From the NCBI GenBank assembly GCA_963807085.1, contig CAWEBB010000024.1, forward strand, positions 62,001-126,000: DNA of 64,000 nucleotides. The letters run 5' to 3'. The notes below the pieces were generated by a model, which was not told the origin of the DNA, searched no databases, and saw only the letters and a list, made by a program, of their open reading frames with translations. The position numbers and the translations under genes are program-made. Origin of the DNA: JACKII01 sp963807085 (GTDB lineage: Bacteria; Pseudomonadota; Alphaproteobacteria; Bin95). Below are positions 1 to 9,462 of this stretch, one piece after another (position 1 is the first letter of the stretch; the number at the start of each line of letters is the position of its first letter).

Positions 1-2
1 CC

Positions 3-353
3 ATCGGTCTGTTGCCGCCGATCCTGCCGGACCTGCTGAACTATGGCCGGGCCAATCGCCCGCCCCGGCCCTGGCTTGGTTTGTTGGCGACGGAAAGCGA
101 CGACGCGGTGCTGGTGGCGGGCGTATCCGAAAGCGGTCCGGCGGAGCGGGCCGGCGTCCGGCCCGGCGACCGCATCATCTCGGTCGAAGGCGATGAGGTG
201 AGCGATCTGTTCAGCGTCTGGCAGCGGGTGTGGGCAACGGGCGAGGCCGGCACGGAGGTGCGGATGCGGGTCGGCCGCGACGGACGCATGTTCGACGTCG
301 CCATTCAGTCCGGCGATCGGACCAGCTTTCTAAAATCCCCGAAACTTCATTAG
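3..353 (+). CDS. S1C-family serine protease, C-terminal PDZ part (partial)
   Basis: Only the last 116 or so residues are inside the window; the gene enters from the left edge in this frame. What remains is a PDZ domain: a PWLGL strand, the carboxylate-binding region, then ESGPAERAGVRPGDRIISVEGDEV, which here runs as GPAERAGVRPGDRI followed by the usual VxG turn. This is the typical C-terminal module of DegP/HtrA-like periplasmic proteases, where PDZ binds substrate C-termini. The Ser-His-Asp protease domain would lie upstream and cannot be seen, so another PDZ protein is possible. The next gene starts 11 bases after the stop, so the two may be co-transcribed. Confidence 0.7.
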   Translation: MGLLPPILPDLLNYGRANRPPRPWLGLLATESDDAVLVAGVSESGPAERAGVRPGDRIISVEGDEVSDLFSVWQRVWATGEAGTEVRMRVGRDGRMFDVAIQSGDRTSFLKSPKLH

Positions 354-364
354 AGCCAAGCCTC

Positions 365-1117
365 GTGACCTATTCCATCGTTGCCCGCGATCCTGGGACA
401 GGCGAGTTGGGCGTCGCCGTCGCCAGCCTGTTTTTCGCCGTGGGTGCGATCATCGCGCATGCGCGGGGCGGGGTCGGCGCCGTTGCCAGCCAGGCATTCC
501 CCAACCCGACTTTCGGAACCGATGGGCTGCGGTTAATGGAGGCGGGTGCACCGCCGGATGCGATTGTCGATATCTTCGTCGGGCGCGACGCAGGACACCC
601 GCACCGGCAGTTCCATCTAATCGACAACCAGGGCCGCAACGCTGCCTATACCGGTCTGGCATGCGTCGATTGGGCGGGCCATTTGGTCGCCGAAGGGGTT
701 TTGGTCGCCGGCAATATGCTGGAAGGGCCGCAGGTGGTGGAGCGGACGCTCCAGACCTATCAGGCCGCGATGGACAAGCCCCTTGCCGAGCGCCTGCTGC
801 TGGCGATGCAGGCGGGCGAGAGCGCCGGCGGCGACAAGCGCGGCCGCCAGTCGGCCTGCCTGGTTATATACCGTGACCAAGACTACCCATGGCTGGATAT
901 CCGGGTGGACGATCACGGCGATCCCCTCTCGGAGTTACGGCGGCTTTACGGCGTGGCGCATGAGCGCTTTCTGCACATCGCGGAGACGATGCCGACGCGG
1001 CAGAACCCGCACGGCATCATTAATCGGGACGAGATCGGGTTGCGGATCGCCCGGCTGGAACAGGACCGTCGGGAACGCGGCGAGTTGAGCGCTTCGCTGA
1101 TGTGGAACAAAGGGTAG
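365..1117 (+). CDS. DUF1028 family protein (putative Ntn-hydrolase)
   Basis: A 250-residue protein that opens with MTYSIVARDPGTGELGVAV and continues with FFAVGAIIAHARGGVGAVASQ, the hallmark N-terminus of DUF1028. Family members adopt an N-terminal-nucleophile hydrolase fold; substrates are mostly unknown. I chose the GTG start at 365 because family homology begins exactly there; the same frame stays open further upstream but overlaps the PDZ gene and carries no homology. The C-terminal 50 residues (after RRLYGVAHERFL) are variable in the family. It follows the protease gene closely and converges on the large RTX gene. Cytoplasmic, with no signal peptide. Function not established. Confidence 0.8.
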   Translation: MTYSIVARDPGTGELGVAVASLFFAVGAIIAHARGGVGAVASQAFPNPTFGTDGLRLMEAGAPPDAIVDIFVGRDAGHPHRQFHLIDNQGRNAAYTGLACVDWAGHLVAEGVLVAGNMLEGPQVVERTLQTYQAAMDKPLAERLLLAMQAGESAGGDKRGRQSACLVIYRDQDYPWLDIRVDDHGDPLSELRRLYGVAHERFLHIAETMPTRQNPHGIINRDEIGLRIARLEQDRRERGELSASLMWNKG

Positions 1118-1156
1118 GGGTTGCCCGAACGCTTTCTATCGATGCCAACAACTCCA

Positions 1157-4100
1157 TTATGACAACAACTGCACGTCGGGCGCCAGTTGGCTGTCTGTTG
1201 ACACCGTGAGGGTTACGAGTTCGCCGGATACGGTCCCTTCGTACGTGTGGATGCTGCCGGCGCCGCTGCTGACACTGCTCTCGTGGGAGAGGCCGGTGAG
1301 CAACAGGATGTCATCGGTTTCGGCGTGGATGGTCAGGCTGTGGCTGGTGTGGAAGGCGAACAGGTCGCTCGCGCTCAATGTCAGATCGGAATGCGCGATG
1401 TCGCGGAGGTCGATGGCCTCCACGTTGATAGCGTCGAGCGCCGATAGATCGAGGTCGGCCAGATTGCCTGCCGGCTTGATGGTGTCGAAGCCGTCGCCGC
1501 CGTCGATGCTGTCCGCAAGGCTGGACACCAGGATCAGGTCATCGCCCGGCCCCGCGTCGATGAAATTCGCCCCCGCGCCGCCGGAAAGGCTGTCGTCACC
1601 GGGGCCGCCGATCAATGTATCGTCACCATCGCCGCCGAACAGCAGGTCTTCCTCCACGCTGCCGAGCAGCATGTCGTCGCCGGCCGTGCCCATGTCCGTG
1701 ATCCCTTGCAGGAAGGCGCCAGGCTCTCGCGCCTCCGTGGTCCACCATGGGCCATCGTCATTCAGGGCCTGGACCGCATCGTATTTTAGCGTCGAGGCCC
1801 CGGTTTCATTTTGTTGGCCCAAATATTCGATCGCGCCCCAACTGCCATAAACAGAGGAGCCGCCATAGTCGGAGTAATGAGCAAACTGGCCACCGCCGAC
1901 CGACTGCCACGCATCGAACCACAAAGCATAGAGATCGCCGATCTCCGGCCCGCTGTTCAGGTCGGAAAACAGGTCCGTCAGCGCGGCATTGTTGATGTTG
2001 CCCGCATACGGCCCCCAGTTCGCGGCCGCGAAATGCTGGCCGCCTTCATAGGCCGCAAGTGCGAGGCCGTAGCTGTCGGCATAAGCTTTCTGCTGCGGCA
2101 AACGATCGGCGATGGAGTCGGCCAGGCTTTCGGGGCTGCGGACGAACAGGGTGCCCTCGTCGATCATTTGGTCGACGGTCTTCGACAGGCGACCCGTGTA
2201 TTCAAGTACCGTTTCGAACTGGCCGCTGCCAGGGTCGGTTCGGAGTTGGAGTGCGGTATTGCCCGAGGCCGCTGTCACCAGCCGCACATAGTTATGCACA
2301 TCTGCGCCGAAAAGCACTTCATCGGAAGTTGCAACCCCATGGCCGCTCAGGATCTTGTTGCGGATGGAAATATTGTTGTCGTAGATCGCATCGAACACAT
2401 CGACGATTAGGTTCGGCGCATACGTGACCCCGGTGACGACTTTATTGCCGTCCACATGGCCGGAGCCATCGATCACGTCGCCATCGAACGCAATGTGGTT
2501 GAAGCTGGGATCGAGCCCGGCCGACAGGTGCCGTATCACCATCTCCTGCGCCTGCTGCGCGGGCATGGTGTCCAGCCAGTAGGCGACAATATCGGAGTCC
2601 TTGGAGCCGGTGGAGCCGCCGAAATAGGCGTTTACCGCCAGAGTCTCGAACCGGGCGGCGGGGTCCGACCATCCACCCGGCTCGGCCTCGGCCCAGAGCG
2701 GGGCCGTTAGCAGCAACGGCGTTTTGCCGGAACCGCCGGCCTGTGAACCCAGGACATGCTCGAGGCGGGCATCGGCACTCTGCGCGTCGGCGCTTTGGAA
2801 GACCGCGTCGAAAATCTCCGCCACCTGGACGCCACGCATGGCCTGCCACTCCGCCCAGGCGAGGGATTTGTCGTAGATGCCATGGCCAAGCCCCAGTTCG
2901 GCCGCCAGCGCCGACAGGTTGCCATAGCCGTTGGCCGCCGCCGCGTTGTTCGAAAAGAAAAACCCGTCCTGCTGGACGATTAAATTGCCGCCGCCGTCGC
3001 GCACGAACTTGCCCGAACCGTTGGTCTGAAGCTGCAACTCGCCCCAGCGGGCAAGTCCTGCCGCCTGCGCATGGGTGTTGGTGTCGAAGATGGCGTTCCA
3101 GTTCTCATTGCCGAGGTCGATATGGGCCTTCAGCTTGGGATCGAGGTTCGCCTCGATATACTCCGCCATTCCGTGGACATAGGCGTCTGTTGCATTGACC
3201 GGCACACTGATCCAGGGGTCAACGCCGGTCTTGTTGGAGAAGGCGACGATGGCGTCGACGGAAATGCCCGTCTCTGCGGTGACGTTGGTGCCGAGGTTGA
3301 AGGTGTAGTAATCCAGGCTCGGCCCGTCCTCGAACGCGCCTTCGGCATGGGGCGGGTTCTTGTTGATATCCTGAGCCGCCATCCAGCGCAGGACGCGGTC
3401 GTCCTGGTGGAATTCCACGAACTCGGGCGTGAAAATCTCGCCCGCTTCGTACAGCTCCATATGATCTTCGTGGATGATCCGGATGTTGCGCACATATTCG
3501 CCGACATCGTTTGGATCGGAACTGGTGATGGTCAGGCGCACGAACGACCCGTTGGGCGTGTAGGTGAAGGGTATCTCCGTCGGGCCGTCGATCTGGATGC
3601 CGTTCATGGCGAGCGCACCGCCGCCGCCTTGCTTCAGTTCCAGCGTGCCGTGCCCATCCGCCAGCAAAAAGAAATTGCCGGAATAGATGCTGTCGGGAGC
3701 ATTGGCGGCCTCTGCCGGGTACCACATGACAATGGTGGACGCCTTGCCCTCACCGCCGACGATATCGACCGGGGGGTGGATCGGCCACCCGTTCGCGTCC
3801 ATCTCGATATCGTCGAAGGTGGCGGCGCGGTCCCCTGTTGTCACATATGTCTGGCCGCCCGCCCGCAACTGATCGAGCGTCATGGCAATGTCGCTGTCAA
3901 AACGCGCCATGAGTTCAAACGGGTCGGAAGCGCGCAGCCGCCCCACCAATTCGGAATTGCCGGACGTTCCCGTCTGGATTTTGAAATAGGCGCTCGGGTT
4001 GCCCATGATGGCGGAGAATTCGGCGCCGGTAATCAGGCCATCCACATAGCGCGCCAGCGATACCACTTGGTTAATGTTCAAGATGGTTTGCGGCGTGAAG

Positions 4101-5959
4101 CTCAGGTCCGCCACGGTACCATCGCCACTGAAAACACTCGTGTCGCGGAAGGCGTGGACGGTGCCGGTGGAATGGGTGTAGCGGGCCAACTCGCCTTCCC
4201 ATTCATGCGCGCCTTTCATGCGGTCGATAAAGTGAGCCGTCGAATACTGGTTCCACTGGGTATAGCCGCCGGTGTTGAAACCGATCGCCGGGTTGGCATT
4301 GCCGGTGGCAGCGGCCAGTAGGGTGGGGGTGCCGGCGGAGATGCTGACATTGTCGATTTCGCCCGGCAGCCAGCGGCCCCAGCCGGTACCGCCCAGTTGC
4401 GTCGCCCCCAGGACGGGGGGTAAAATCAGGTCAAGGTCGCTTCGGTCGACGACCGTTTGGCCGTCCACGGCAATCACCAACCGGTCGCTCTCCGCATCCA
4501 GGTCCAGTGCGAGCGTGTGCCATTGCAGGTCGCTGAATGACAAGCCGCCGACATACATGCGTTCGATGCCGTCGGCGGTCATAACGGTCGCGGTGAGCCC
4601 GTTATCGCGCACATCGAAGCCGAACGCGCCTTCATTGTAGAGCGGGCGCGCGTAGCCCAACTTGGCTGGGTCGTCGAAACGGAAATCCACGCTGGCGGTG
4701 ACATGGGTGGCGCTGACCCACTCCGCCGGACTGGTCAGCAGGGCGTAGTCGCCGGCGCCATCCAGTTCGAGTGTCTTGCCGGGGCTGACGAAGGCGTCGC
4801 CATAAAGCGTAAAGCCGGACGGTATGCCGGCGCTGAAATTCACGTTGACCTCGGTCATCGGCGAAGCTGGTGGGGGTGCGGTGCTGGGCGGCTTCGCGGT
4901 ATTGGTGACGGACACGTCATCGATCAACCCGTCGAAGGCGGTGTTGCCCCAGGCGCTGCCGAAGGTGAGGCCCCAATGTTGCATATCCTTGGTGCTGCCC
5001 GACGCCGCGCCGGTGACCAATTCGATGCCGTCGAAATGGAGCGAGAGGGCGCCGTGGCTGTCATCATAGACGACGGCCAGGTCGTGCCATTCGCCATCCA
5101 AGGTGTTGGAGGGGCCTGTGTTGAGGGTGGTGCGCACCCCCTGATCGTTGATGAAGTCAAGGCGGAACGCTCCATCCCCTTCGACCCGCAACACCAGATT
5201 GGAGTGGATGCGGAGGATCTCGCCGGCGCTGAGCGCGCCGTCCTGTGCCTTCGCGCTAAGGGAGACGGTGAAGGCGTCGCTGTTGAAATAGGGGCCGTCC
5301 AACGCCTGCTTCGGGATGGCAACGGTGACGGCATCATCCAACTCGAAACCCCAGCGGCCGGCATCCCGGGTCACGTTGACGGCGGGCGGCGGTTGGCCGA
5401 CCTCTGTTTGGTAGTAAGGCCCGGCGGCGAGGCCGGAGGACGTCACGTCCAGGGTGAGCGTGTCGTAGGTTGATAGCGGCCGCGGCGGAGGCGCGCCCAC
5501 GACATTGTCGATCGGGAAATAGTTGATGAGGCCGTCGAAGCCGGCGATCCTGTAAATTTGCTCGAAATTCAGGCCATACAAGCCGGCGGCTTTTGTATTG
5601 CCGGACGCGGCGCCGGAGGCGGCTAACATGCTGTCGAGGTAGAGATCAAACATGCCTGTGCCGCCGTCATACGTGACCCGAAGGTCATGCCATTCTCCGT
5701 CGAGGGCGGCGCTGGGCTGCCCGTTCAGGGTGACATCCTCTGCCTTGAACGAGAGGGAGGCGGAAAAGGCATCGCTGCCGAAGAAAGACCCGGCGAGGGC
5801 CGTGGCCGGCATGGCGACGTTGGTGGTGTCGGAGATGTCGAAGCCATAGCGGCCGTTGTCGTTGACAACCGAGACGGCAGGCGGCTGCTGACCCGTATGG
5901 GTGACATATCCCGCGCCGGCGTCGAGCCCGGTGCCCGTAACATCGATTGTTAATGCCAA
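1157..5959 (-). CDS. giant secreted LamG / glycosidase-like / RTX protein
   Basis: About 1600 residues. Three LamG-like lectin repeats come first (roughly 1-170, 175-355, 365-560), recognisable by LDGEWHDL...VVYDD and GFDGLIDDV type strands. A large central region (565-1370) has no family I can name but carries a GNENWN motif near 951 and AAYEGGQH near 1305, the spacing and chemistry of the Asn-Glu acid/base and Glu nucleophile of clan GH-A barrels. RTX calcium-binding nonapeptides (GGDGDDTLIGGPGDD) sit at about 1426-1468, followed by a 130-residue tail. There is no signal peptide; RTX plus tail predicts type I secretion. I chose the TTG at 5959 because AGAGGA lies 8 bases upstream and sequence likeness between LamG repeats starts there; the frame remains open to 6163. 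No secretion ABC genes are nearby. Confidence 0.75.
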   Translation of the reverse strand: MALTIDVTGTGLDAGAGYVTHTGQQPPAVSVVNDNGRYGFDISDTTNVAMPATALAGSFFGSDAFSASLSFKAEDVTLNGQPSAALDGEWHDLRVTYDGGTGMFDLYLDSMLAASGAASGNTKAAGLYGLNFEQIYRIAGFDGLINYFPIDNVVGAPPPRPLSTYDTLTLDVTSSGLAAGPYYQTEVGQPPPAVNVTRDAGRWGFELDDAVTVAIPKQALDGPYFNSDAFTVSLSAKAQDGALSAGEILRIHSNLVLRVEGDGAFRLDFINDQGVRTTLNTGPSNTLDGEWHDLAVVYDDSHGALSLHFDGIELVTGAASGSTKDMQHWGLTFGSAWGNTAFDGLIDDVSVTNTAKPPSTAPPPASPMTEVNVNFSAGIPSGFTLYGDAFVSPGKTLELDGAGDYALLTSPAEWVSATHVTASVDFRFDDPAKLGYARPLYNEGAFGFDVRDNGLTATVMTADGIERMYVGGLSFSDLQWHTLALDLDAESDRLVIAVDGQTVVDRSDLDLILPPVLGATQLGGTGWGRWLPGEIDNVSISAGTPTLLAAATGNANPAIGFNTGGYTQWNQYSTAHFIDRMKGAHEWEGELARYTHSTGTVHAFRDTSVFSGDGTVADLSFTPQTILNINQVVSLARYVDGLITGAEFSAIMGNPSAYFKIQTGTSGNSELVGRLRASDPFELMARFDSDIAMTLDQLRAGGQTYVTTGDRAATFDDIEMDANGWPIHPPVDIVGGEGKASTIVMWYPAEAANAPDSIYSGNFFLLADGHGTLELKQGGGGALAMNGIQIDGPTEIPFTYTPNGSFVRLTITSSDPNDVGEYVRNIRIIHEDHMELYEAGEIFTPEFVEFHQDDRVLRWMAAQDINKNPPHAEGAFEDGPSLDYYTFNLGTNVTAETGISVDAIVAFSNKTGVDPWISVPVNATDAYVHGMAEYIEANLDPKLKAHIDLGNENWNAIFDTNTHAQAAGLARWGELQLQTNGSGKFVRDGGGNLIVQQDGFFFSNNAAAANGYGNLSALAAELGLGHGIYDKSLAWAEWQAMRGVQVAEIFDAVFQSADAQSADARLEHVLGSQAGGSGKTPLLLTAPLWAEAEPGGWSDPAARFETLAVNAYFGGSTGSKDSDIVAYWLDTMPAQQAQEMVIRHLSAGLDPSFNHIAFDGDVIDGSGHVDGNKVVTGVTYAPNLIVDVFDAIYDNNISIRNKILSGHGVATSDEVLFGADVHNYVRLVTAASGNTALQLRTDPGSGQFETVLEYTGRLSKTVDQMIDEGTLFVRSPESLADSIADRLPQQKAYADSYGLALAAYEGGQHFAAANWGPYAGNINNAALTDLFSDLNSGPEIGDLYALWFDAWQSVGGGQFAHYSDYGGSSVYGSWGAIEYLGQQNETGASTLKYDAVQALNDDGPWWTTEAREPGAFLQGITDMGTAGDDMLLGSVEEDLLFGGDGDDTLIGGPGDDSLSGGAGANFIDAGPGDDLILVSSLADSIDGGDGFDTIKPAGNLADLDLSALDAINVEAIDLRDIAHSDLTLSASDLFAFHTSHSLTIHAETDDILLLTGLSHESSVSSGAGSIHTYEGTVSGELVTLTVSTDSQLAPDVQLLS

Positions 5960-6366
5960 AAGACAGTTCCTCTCGGTTGGGCTGCAACGGAGGGAAACGA
6001 GCAGGCAGGCGCGGGGGCAGAGGCATACCGAATGCCGTCTGCCTGATAACCCTTGAGGGTGTTGGGGAGCGGCCATTCCGGCCACTCGGCTCGCTCTTCT
6101 CTCGACCCTGCATTGCCGCGGATCACTGGTCGGAGGATGCCCACCGCACAGACCACAAATCAAGGTTGAAATAACGGTTTAATACTATTGCGAAAATTGT
6201 TTGTAGATACAAAGGTAATAAGCTGTGCAAGCGCGAGCGATATTGATGCGTCCTGGCAAGACCGCTCCGTCGGCGCTGCGGACGTCCGGGCGCGCCCAGT
6301 GGTCTGATCGAAACGCTAGGCCTCCTCAGCCAAGTGACCGACGCAGACGCACCCGGACGGTGCCGA
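5960..6366. other. intergenic region between two secreted-protein genes
   Basis: About 400 bases between the start of the RTX gene and the end of the propeller gene, both on the minus strand. It should hold the promoter of the RTX gene. The part at 6165-6215 is clearly AT-richer than its surroundings. I see no open frame with family likeness and no convincing terminator hairpin. Confidence 0.4.
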
Positions 6367-8676
6367 CTACAGGTCGAACAACGCGCCGCCGCTGGAAGCC
6401 AGCACGACCAGATCATTGCTTTGGCTGTAGGCGCCATGGGTTGCGCTGATGTGAGCGGTTGAGAGATCGACGACGGCGTTGTCGATGCTGATCTCTTCAA
6501 AAAAGACGTTCCGGTCGCCGTCCGGCCCGCCATAGACATCGTTCAGATACTGTAATTCCAGTGTGTCGCCGGCCCCGATCACCTGACCATGGCCAAAATT
6601 GAATTCTGCCGTTTGGCCCGTGGAGTGGTCAGCGTTGACGGTCGCTTCGCCGACGGACACGCCATTCACCAGCACTTCCACAATCGGTGAGCCCTTATAG
6701 AGATCGGCGGAAGCCCTTAACGTTATGACGCTTCGGACATTCTGGTCCGCCATGGCCAGAACGGCACCGCCATTGGATGCCAGGACGACCGTGTCGGTTT
6801 CCCCCGAATAATTCCCATGCCGTGAGGTTATATTCGCATTGGCGAGGAAAAGATCCTTGCCGTCGACGGATAGGTCGGAGACGAACATGTTCCGGTCCAA
6901 ACCCTGCCCCGGTTTGTACAGGTCATTGTAATAGCGGACCTCGATCGTATCGGTGGCGTCAATAATCTTGCCGGCATCGACGGAGAATGTTTCCGCTTGG
7001 CCGAGCCGCTGATCGGCGGTTACCGAAATATCGCCGACAATGGCCCCGTTAACCATCACCCACGCTTTGGCCGGCCCTCCGTCCGGGCGTGCGCTGGCGG
7101 TGATGGTGATATCGCTTCCCGGTTGCGCCGTGATCGCGTCGGGCCGAAGCTGGGACAGGAAACCGGCCGGGAACCAGGCGGACTTGGTCGGTTGTTCGGC
7201 GTCCTGGATCGGGAAATCCCGTGACCGCGTCGAGCCGCCGATATAGATATCGCCACCGGCGCTTACGGCGACCGCCCGCGCGGCATCCTCCCAGTCGCCT
7301 CCGAAGTAAGAGCCATAGAGCAACGTGGAAAGATCGTGGCTAAAGAGGGCAATGAAGCCGTCACCCCCGCCCTGATAGCCGCCGAATTGCGTGACGTCCG
7401 TTACCGGTAAGTCCGAAGAATAAGTCGTGCCGGTGACGAAGATGCCGTCGTCGGTGTAATGGATGCCCTCGATCAGGTCTCGGCCGGAGCCGCCATAGTA
7501 GGTCGAGGCGATCACCTCGCTCGCATCGCCGGAAACGATTGAGATGAACCCGCTGTTGTTCGGCGTTGCGTTCGGTTGGAACCCGCCGGTGGTACCGGGC
7601 AGATCGCGCCCGAGCGTCTCGCCGGAGACGATGAAATTGCCGTCAGGATCGATCGCCAGGTTGTGGGTTTCCAGGACCTCCCTTTCGGAAGTGCCGATAT
7701 AGGTGGCGCTTTTGATGGAGCGGCCGCCGTCGGCGCCGTCAAGTTTCACCATGTAAAGATCGGACTCCCCCCGTGGCTGCGCGCGGAAGGCACCCGGGGT
7801 GGTCGGCGCATTGAAGGCGTCGGTTTGGGTGAGGATGTTGATGTCGCCGTTCGCCTCCACGATGATGGCCGGATTACCCCCCTTCGGCAGCGGTTCAATG
7901 TCGCCGCCGAAATAGGTGCCGTAAAGCAGCGTCGAGCCGTCATTGGACAGCTGCGCGTAGATGTCGTCCGCATTGCCGCTCAAGTTCGGGCGCATGGCGT
8001 CCTGGGTGATGTGCTGGCCGGTTTCGGATAGGACGAAGGTCTGTGCGATGTGGACCGTGCCGTCGGGGCCGACGTCGATATCGCGAATGAATTCGCCGGC
8101 GGCTCCGCCGAAATAGGTTGACCAATCGACCCCGCCGGTCTCTGCGTCCAGCCGGGTCACGAAGCCGTCTTCCTCGCCATAAGGCCGGTTCTCCGTGTTG
8201 GCGGTGTTGCCGCCAAAGGTCTCCTGCAAGGCGCCCGGCGTCGTATAGAAGCCATCGCCCGCGCGGCCGGCGACATAGACTTTGCCATCGTCATCCACTT
8301 CGAGCGCATAGGCGCGGTCGTAGTTCACGCCGCCGATGCGGGTCGACCAAAGCAGGTCGCCGCTCGGGTCGTATTTCTGAACGAAGACATCGTGGGGTGC
8401 GAACCAGCCATGGCTTTCGGGGCCGCTCGGATTGTAAAAATCGTTACCGGGCGTTATCGGGATAAGGTCAAAATCGGCGGTGCCGCCGGTGACATAAATA
8501 TTGCCGCCGGAATCGACCGCGACATCGCGGACGAGGTCAATGTTACTTCCGTCAATGTACGTCGAGAATCCCAAATCATATTGGTATGATAGTGATACTG
8601 GTCTTGCTGCCGAGATATTTAGTGATTGATTCTCGGTACTCTGGTCGCCGATAATCGTCTGGCCGTTCTGTGCCAT
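6367..8676 (-). CDS. SBBP beta-propeller protein with two carbohydrate-binding repeats
   Basis: 769 residues. Residues about 30-510 are seven or so repeats of the type DVAVDSGGNIYVTG...YSTYFGG, the SBBP (seven-bladed beta propeller) pattern, with GDLLWSTRIGG and STLLYGSYFGG blades. Two related modules follow (about 520-645 and 650-769), each with TITASA..., VxVNGxxVGxxxVxADxxxGQ and a DTxEVxYxND segment; these resemble calcium-dependent xylan-binding CBM domains (CBM36/CBM60 type). No signal peptide is visible, and the C-terminus ends in hydrophobic GGALFDL, as in type I-secreted proteins. The ATG at 8676 is preceded by GGAGAG 8 bases upstream. It is transcribed toward the RTX gene and probably works outside the cell on polysaccharide. 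Confidence 0.75.
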   Translation of the reverse strand: MAQNGQTIIGDQSTENQSLNISAARPVSLSYQYDLGFSTYIDGSNIDLVRDVAVDSGGNIYVTGGTADFDLIPITPGNDFYNPSGPESHGWFAPHDVFVQKYDPSGDLLWSTRIGGVNYDRAYALEVDDDGKVYVAGRAGDGFYTTPGALQETFGGNTANTENRPYGEEDGFVTRLDAETGGVDWSTYFGGAAGEFIRDIDVGPDGTVHIAQTFVLSETGQHITQDAMRPNLSGNADDIYAQLSNDGSTLLYGTYFGGDIEPLPKGGNPAIIVEANGDINILTQTDAFNAPTTPGAFRAQPRGESDLYMVKLDGADGGRSIKSATYIGTSEREVLETHNLAIDPDGNFIVSGETLGRDLPGTTGGFQPNATPNNSGFISIVSGDASEVIASTYYGGSGRDLIEGIHYTDDGIFVTGTTYSSDLPVTDVTQFGGYQGGGDGFIALFSHDLSTLLYGSYFGGDWEDAARAVAVSAGGDIYIGGSTRSRDFPIQDAEQPTKSAWFPAGFLSQLRPDAITAQPGSDITITASARPDGGPAKAWVMVNGAIVGDISVTADQRLGQAETFSVDAGKIIDATDTIEVRYYNDLYKPGQGLDRNMFVSDLSVDGKDLFLANANITSRHGNYSGETDTVVLASNGGAVLAMADQNVRSVITLRASADLYKGSPIVEVLVNGVSVGEATVNADHSTGQTAEFNFGHGQVIGAGDTLELQYLNDVYGGPDGDRNVFFEEISIDNAVVDLSTAHISATHGAYSQSNDLVVLASSGGALFDL

Positions 8677-8751
8677 GGTATGCTCTCTCCGGTTGTGCGA
8701 CTTTTGTTATAGCGATAGCTGTTAGCGCTCTCATAACGTGCATGCAATGCA

Positions 8752-8781
8752 TTGACATCAGATGGCATCGACGTGTATTTT
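8752..8781 (+). promoter_or_regulatory. possible sigma-70-type promoter
   Basis: TTGACA at 8752-8757 and TATTTT at 8776-8781, 18 bases apart, pointing toward the CDGSH gene 260 bases downstream. A perfect -35 box in a generally GC-rich genome is notable, but the distance to the gene is long and the -10 box is imperfect. Confidence 0.3.
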
Positions 8782-8932
8782 ATTCGTACATTCAACTGTA
8801 TATACATGTATTGCTTAGCTTGGTTACTGGGATCGTATTGCGCTTTGTCAAGCCGAACCCCGCTTTATGCAAAGCTAATGAGCCGGGGTTGGGTGGTTGC
8901 GCCGACCGCCGGTCCCGGCTTGACGGCGCGCC

Positions 8933-8968
8933 GTAGCCGCGGTTGCGCCCGCGAGACGCCGCGGCTAC
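8933..8968 (+). repeat. perfect 10-bp inverted repeat in the CDGSH leader
   Basis: GTAGCCGCGG at 8933-8942 and its exact complement CCGCGGCTAC at 8959-8968, with a 16-base loop. No T-run follows, so it is not a standard terminator. It lies 75 bases before the CDGSH start and could shape the mRNA leader. Confidence 0.4.
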
Positions 8969-9043
8969 CTTCCTTCGCACCGATTACCTACGACAAATCA
9001 CAGATGGCGCCCCCGCGCCGGGCCGAACAGGAGGCAAACCGCC

Positions 9044-9283
9044 ATGGCAGAACCAACCGTTGCCGCGACCGCACCCATTCAGGTGGAATTGGAGGAAGGA
9101 AAGACCTATTTTTGGTGTTCTTGCGGACAGAGCAGTAAACAACCTTTTTGCGACGGCTCGCACAAGGGCACGGAGTTTTCGCCTCTGCGGTACAAGGCGG
9201 AAAAAGCGAGCAAGGCCTGGATGTGTGCCTGCAAGAAGACGGGCAAGGGTCCATTCTGCGACGGTACCCACAAAGCCCTATGA
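9044..9283 (+). CDS. CDGSH iron-sulfur protein with two motifs
   Basis: 79 residues with two zinc-finger-like CDGSH motifs that bind 2Fe-2S clusters by three cysteines and one histidine: C25, C27, C36, H40 (CSCGQSSKQPFCDGSH) and C61, C63, C72, H76 (CACKKTGKGPFCDGTH). Bacterial double-motif members are small soluble electron-transfer or redox-sensing proteins, fitting the length here. AGGAGG lies about 9 bases before the ATG. The next gene downstream is a flavin monooxygenase, so a role in electron supply is conceivable but unproven; the 179-base gap between them does not argue for one transcript. Confidence 0.9.
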   Translation: MAEPTVAATAPIQVELEEGKTYFWCSCGQSSKQPFCDGSHKGTEFSPLRYKAEKASKAWMCACKKTGKGPFCDGTHKAL

Positions 9284-9462
9284 TGGACATCGCACCCTGG
9301 ACCTGAAGCCGGGCCTGCATCCGGACCTGCATCTTGGGGGGGAAGATCCGGAAAGGCGACAGCCTCACCGCACCGCGAGGGGAGGCGCTTTGCAGAGGCG
9401 GCAAACAGGCTTAGACTTTCGTCTGATCCGTCGGGATTGAAAGAAAAAGGAACGCTTGCCTC

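Larger units (their letters stand above)
8677..9043. other. divergent intergenic region
   Basis: 367 bases between the propeller gene (minus) and the CDGSH gene (plus). The first 200 bases are AT-rich and suited to promoters for both directions; the second half is GC-rich. A candidate plus-strand promoter and a stem-loop inside it are listed separately. No further gene seen. Confidence 0.5.

Noticed and set aside
3071..4321. 416-residue open frame opposite the RTX gene
   Set aside because: Antisense shadow of the large RTX protein with no recognisable domain.
8795..8812. short palindromic TGTATATACATGTA as an operator
   Set aside because: Imperfect and in an AT-rich tract where such palindromes arise by chance; no regulator gene nearby.
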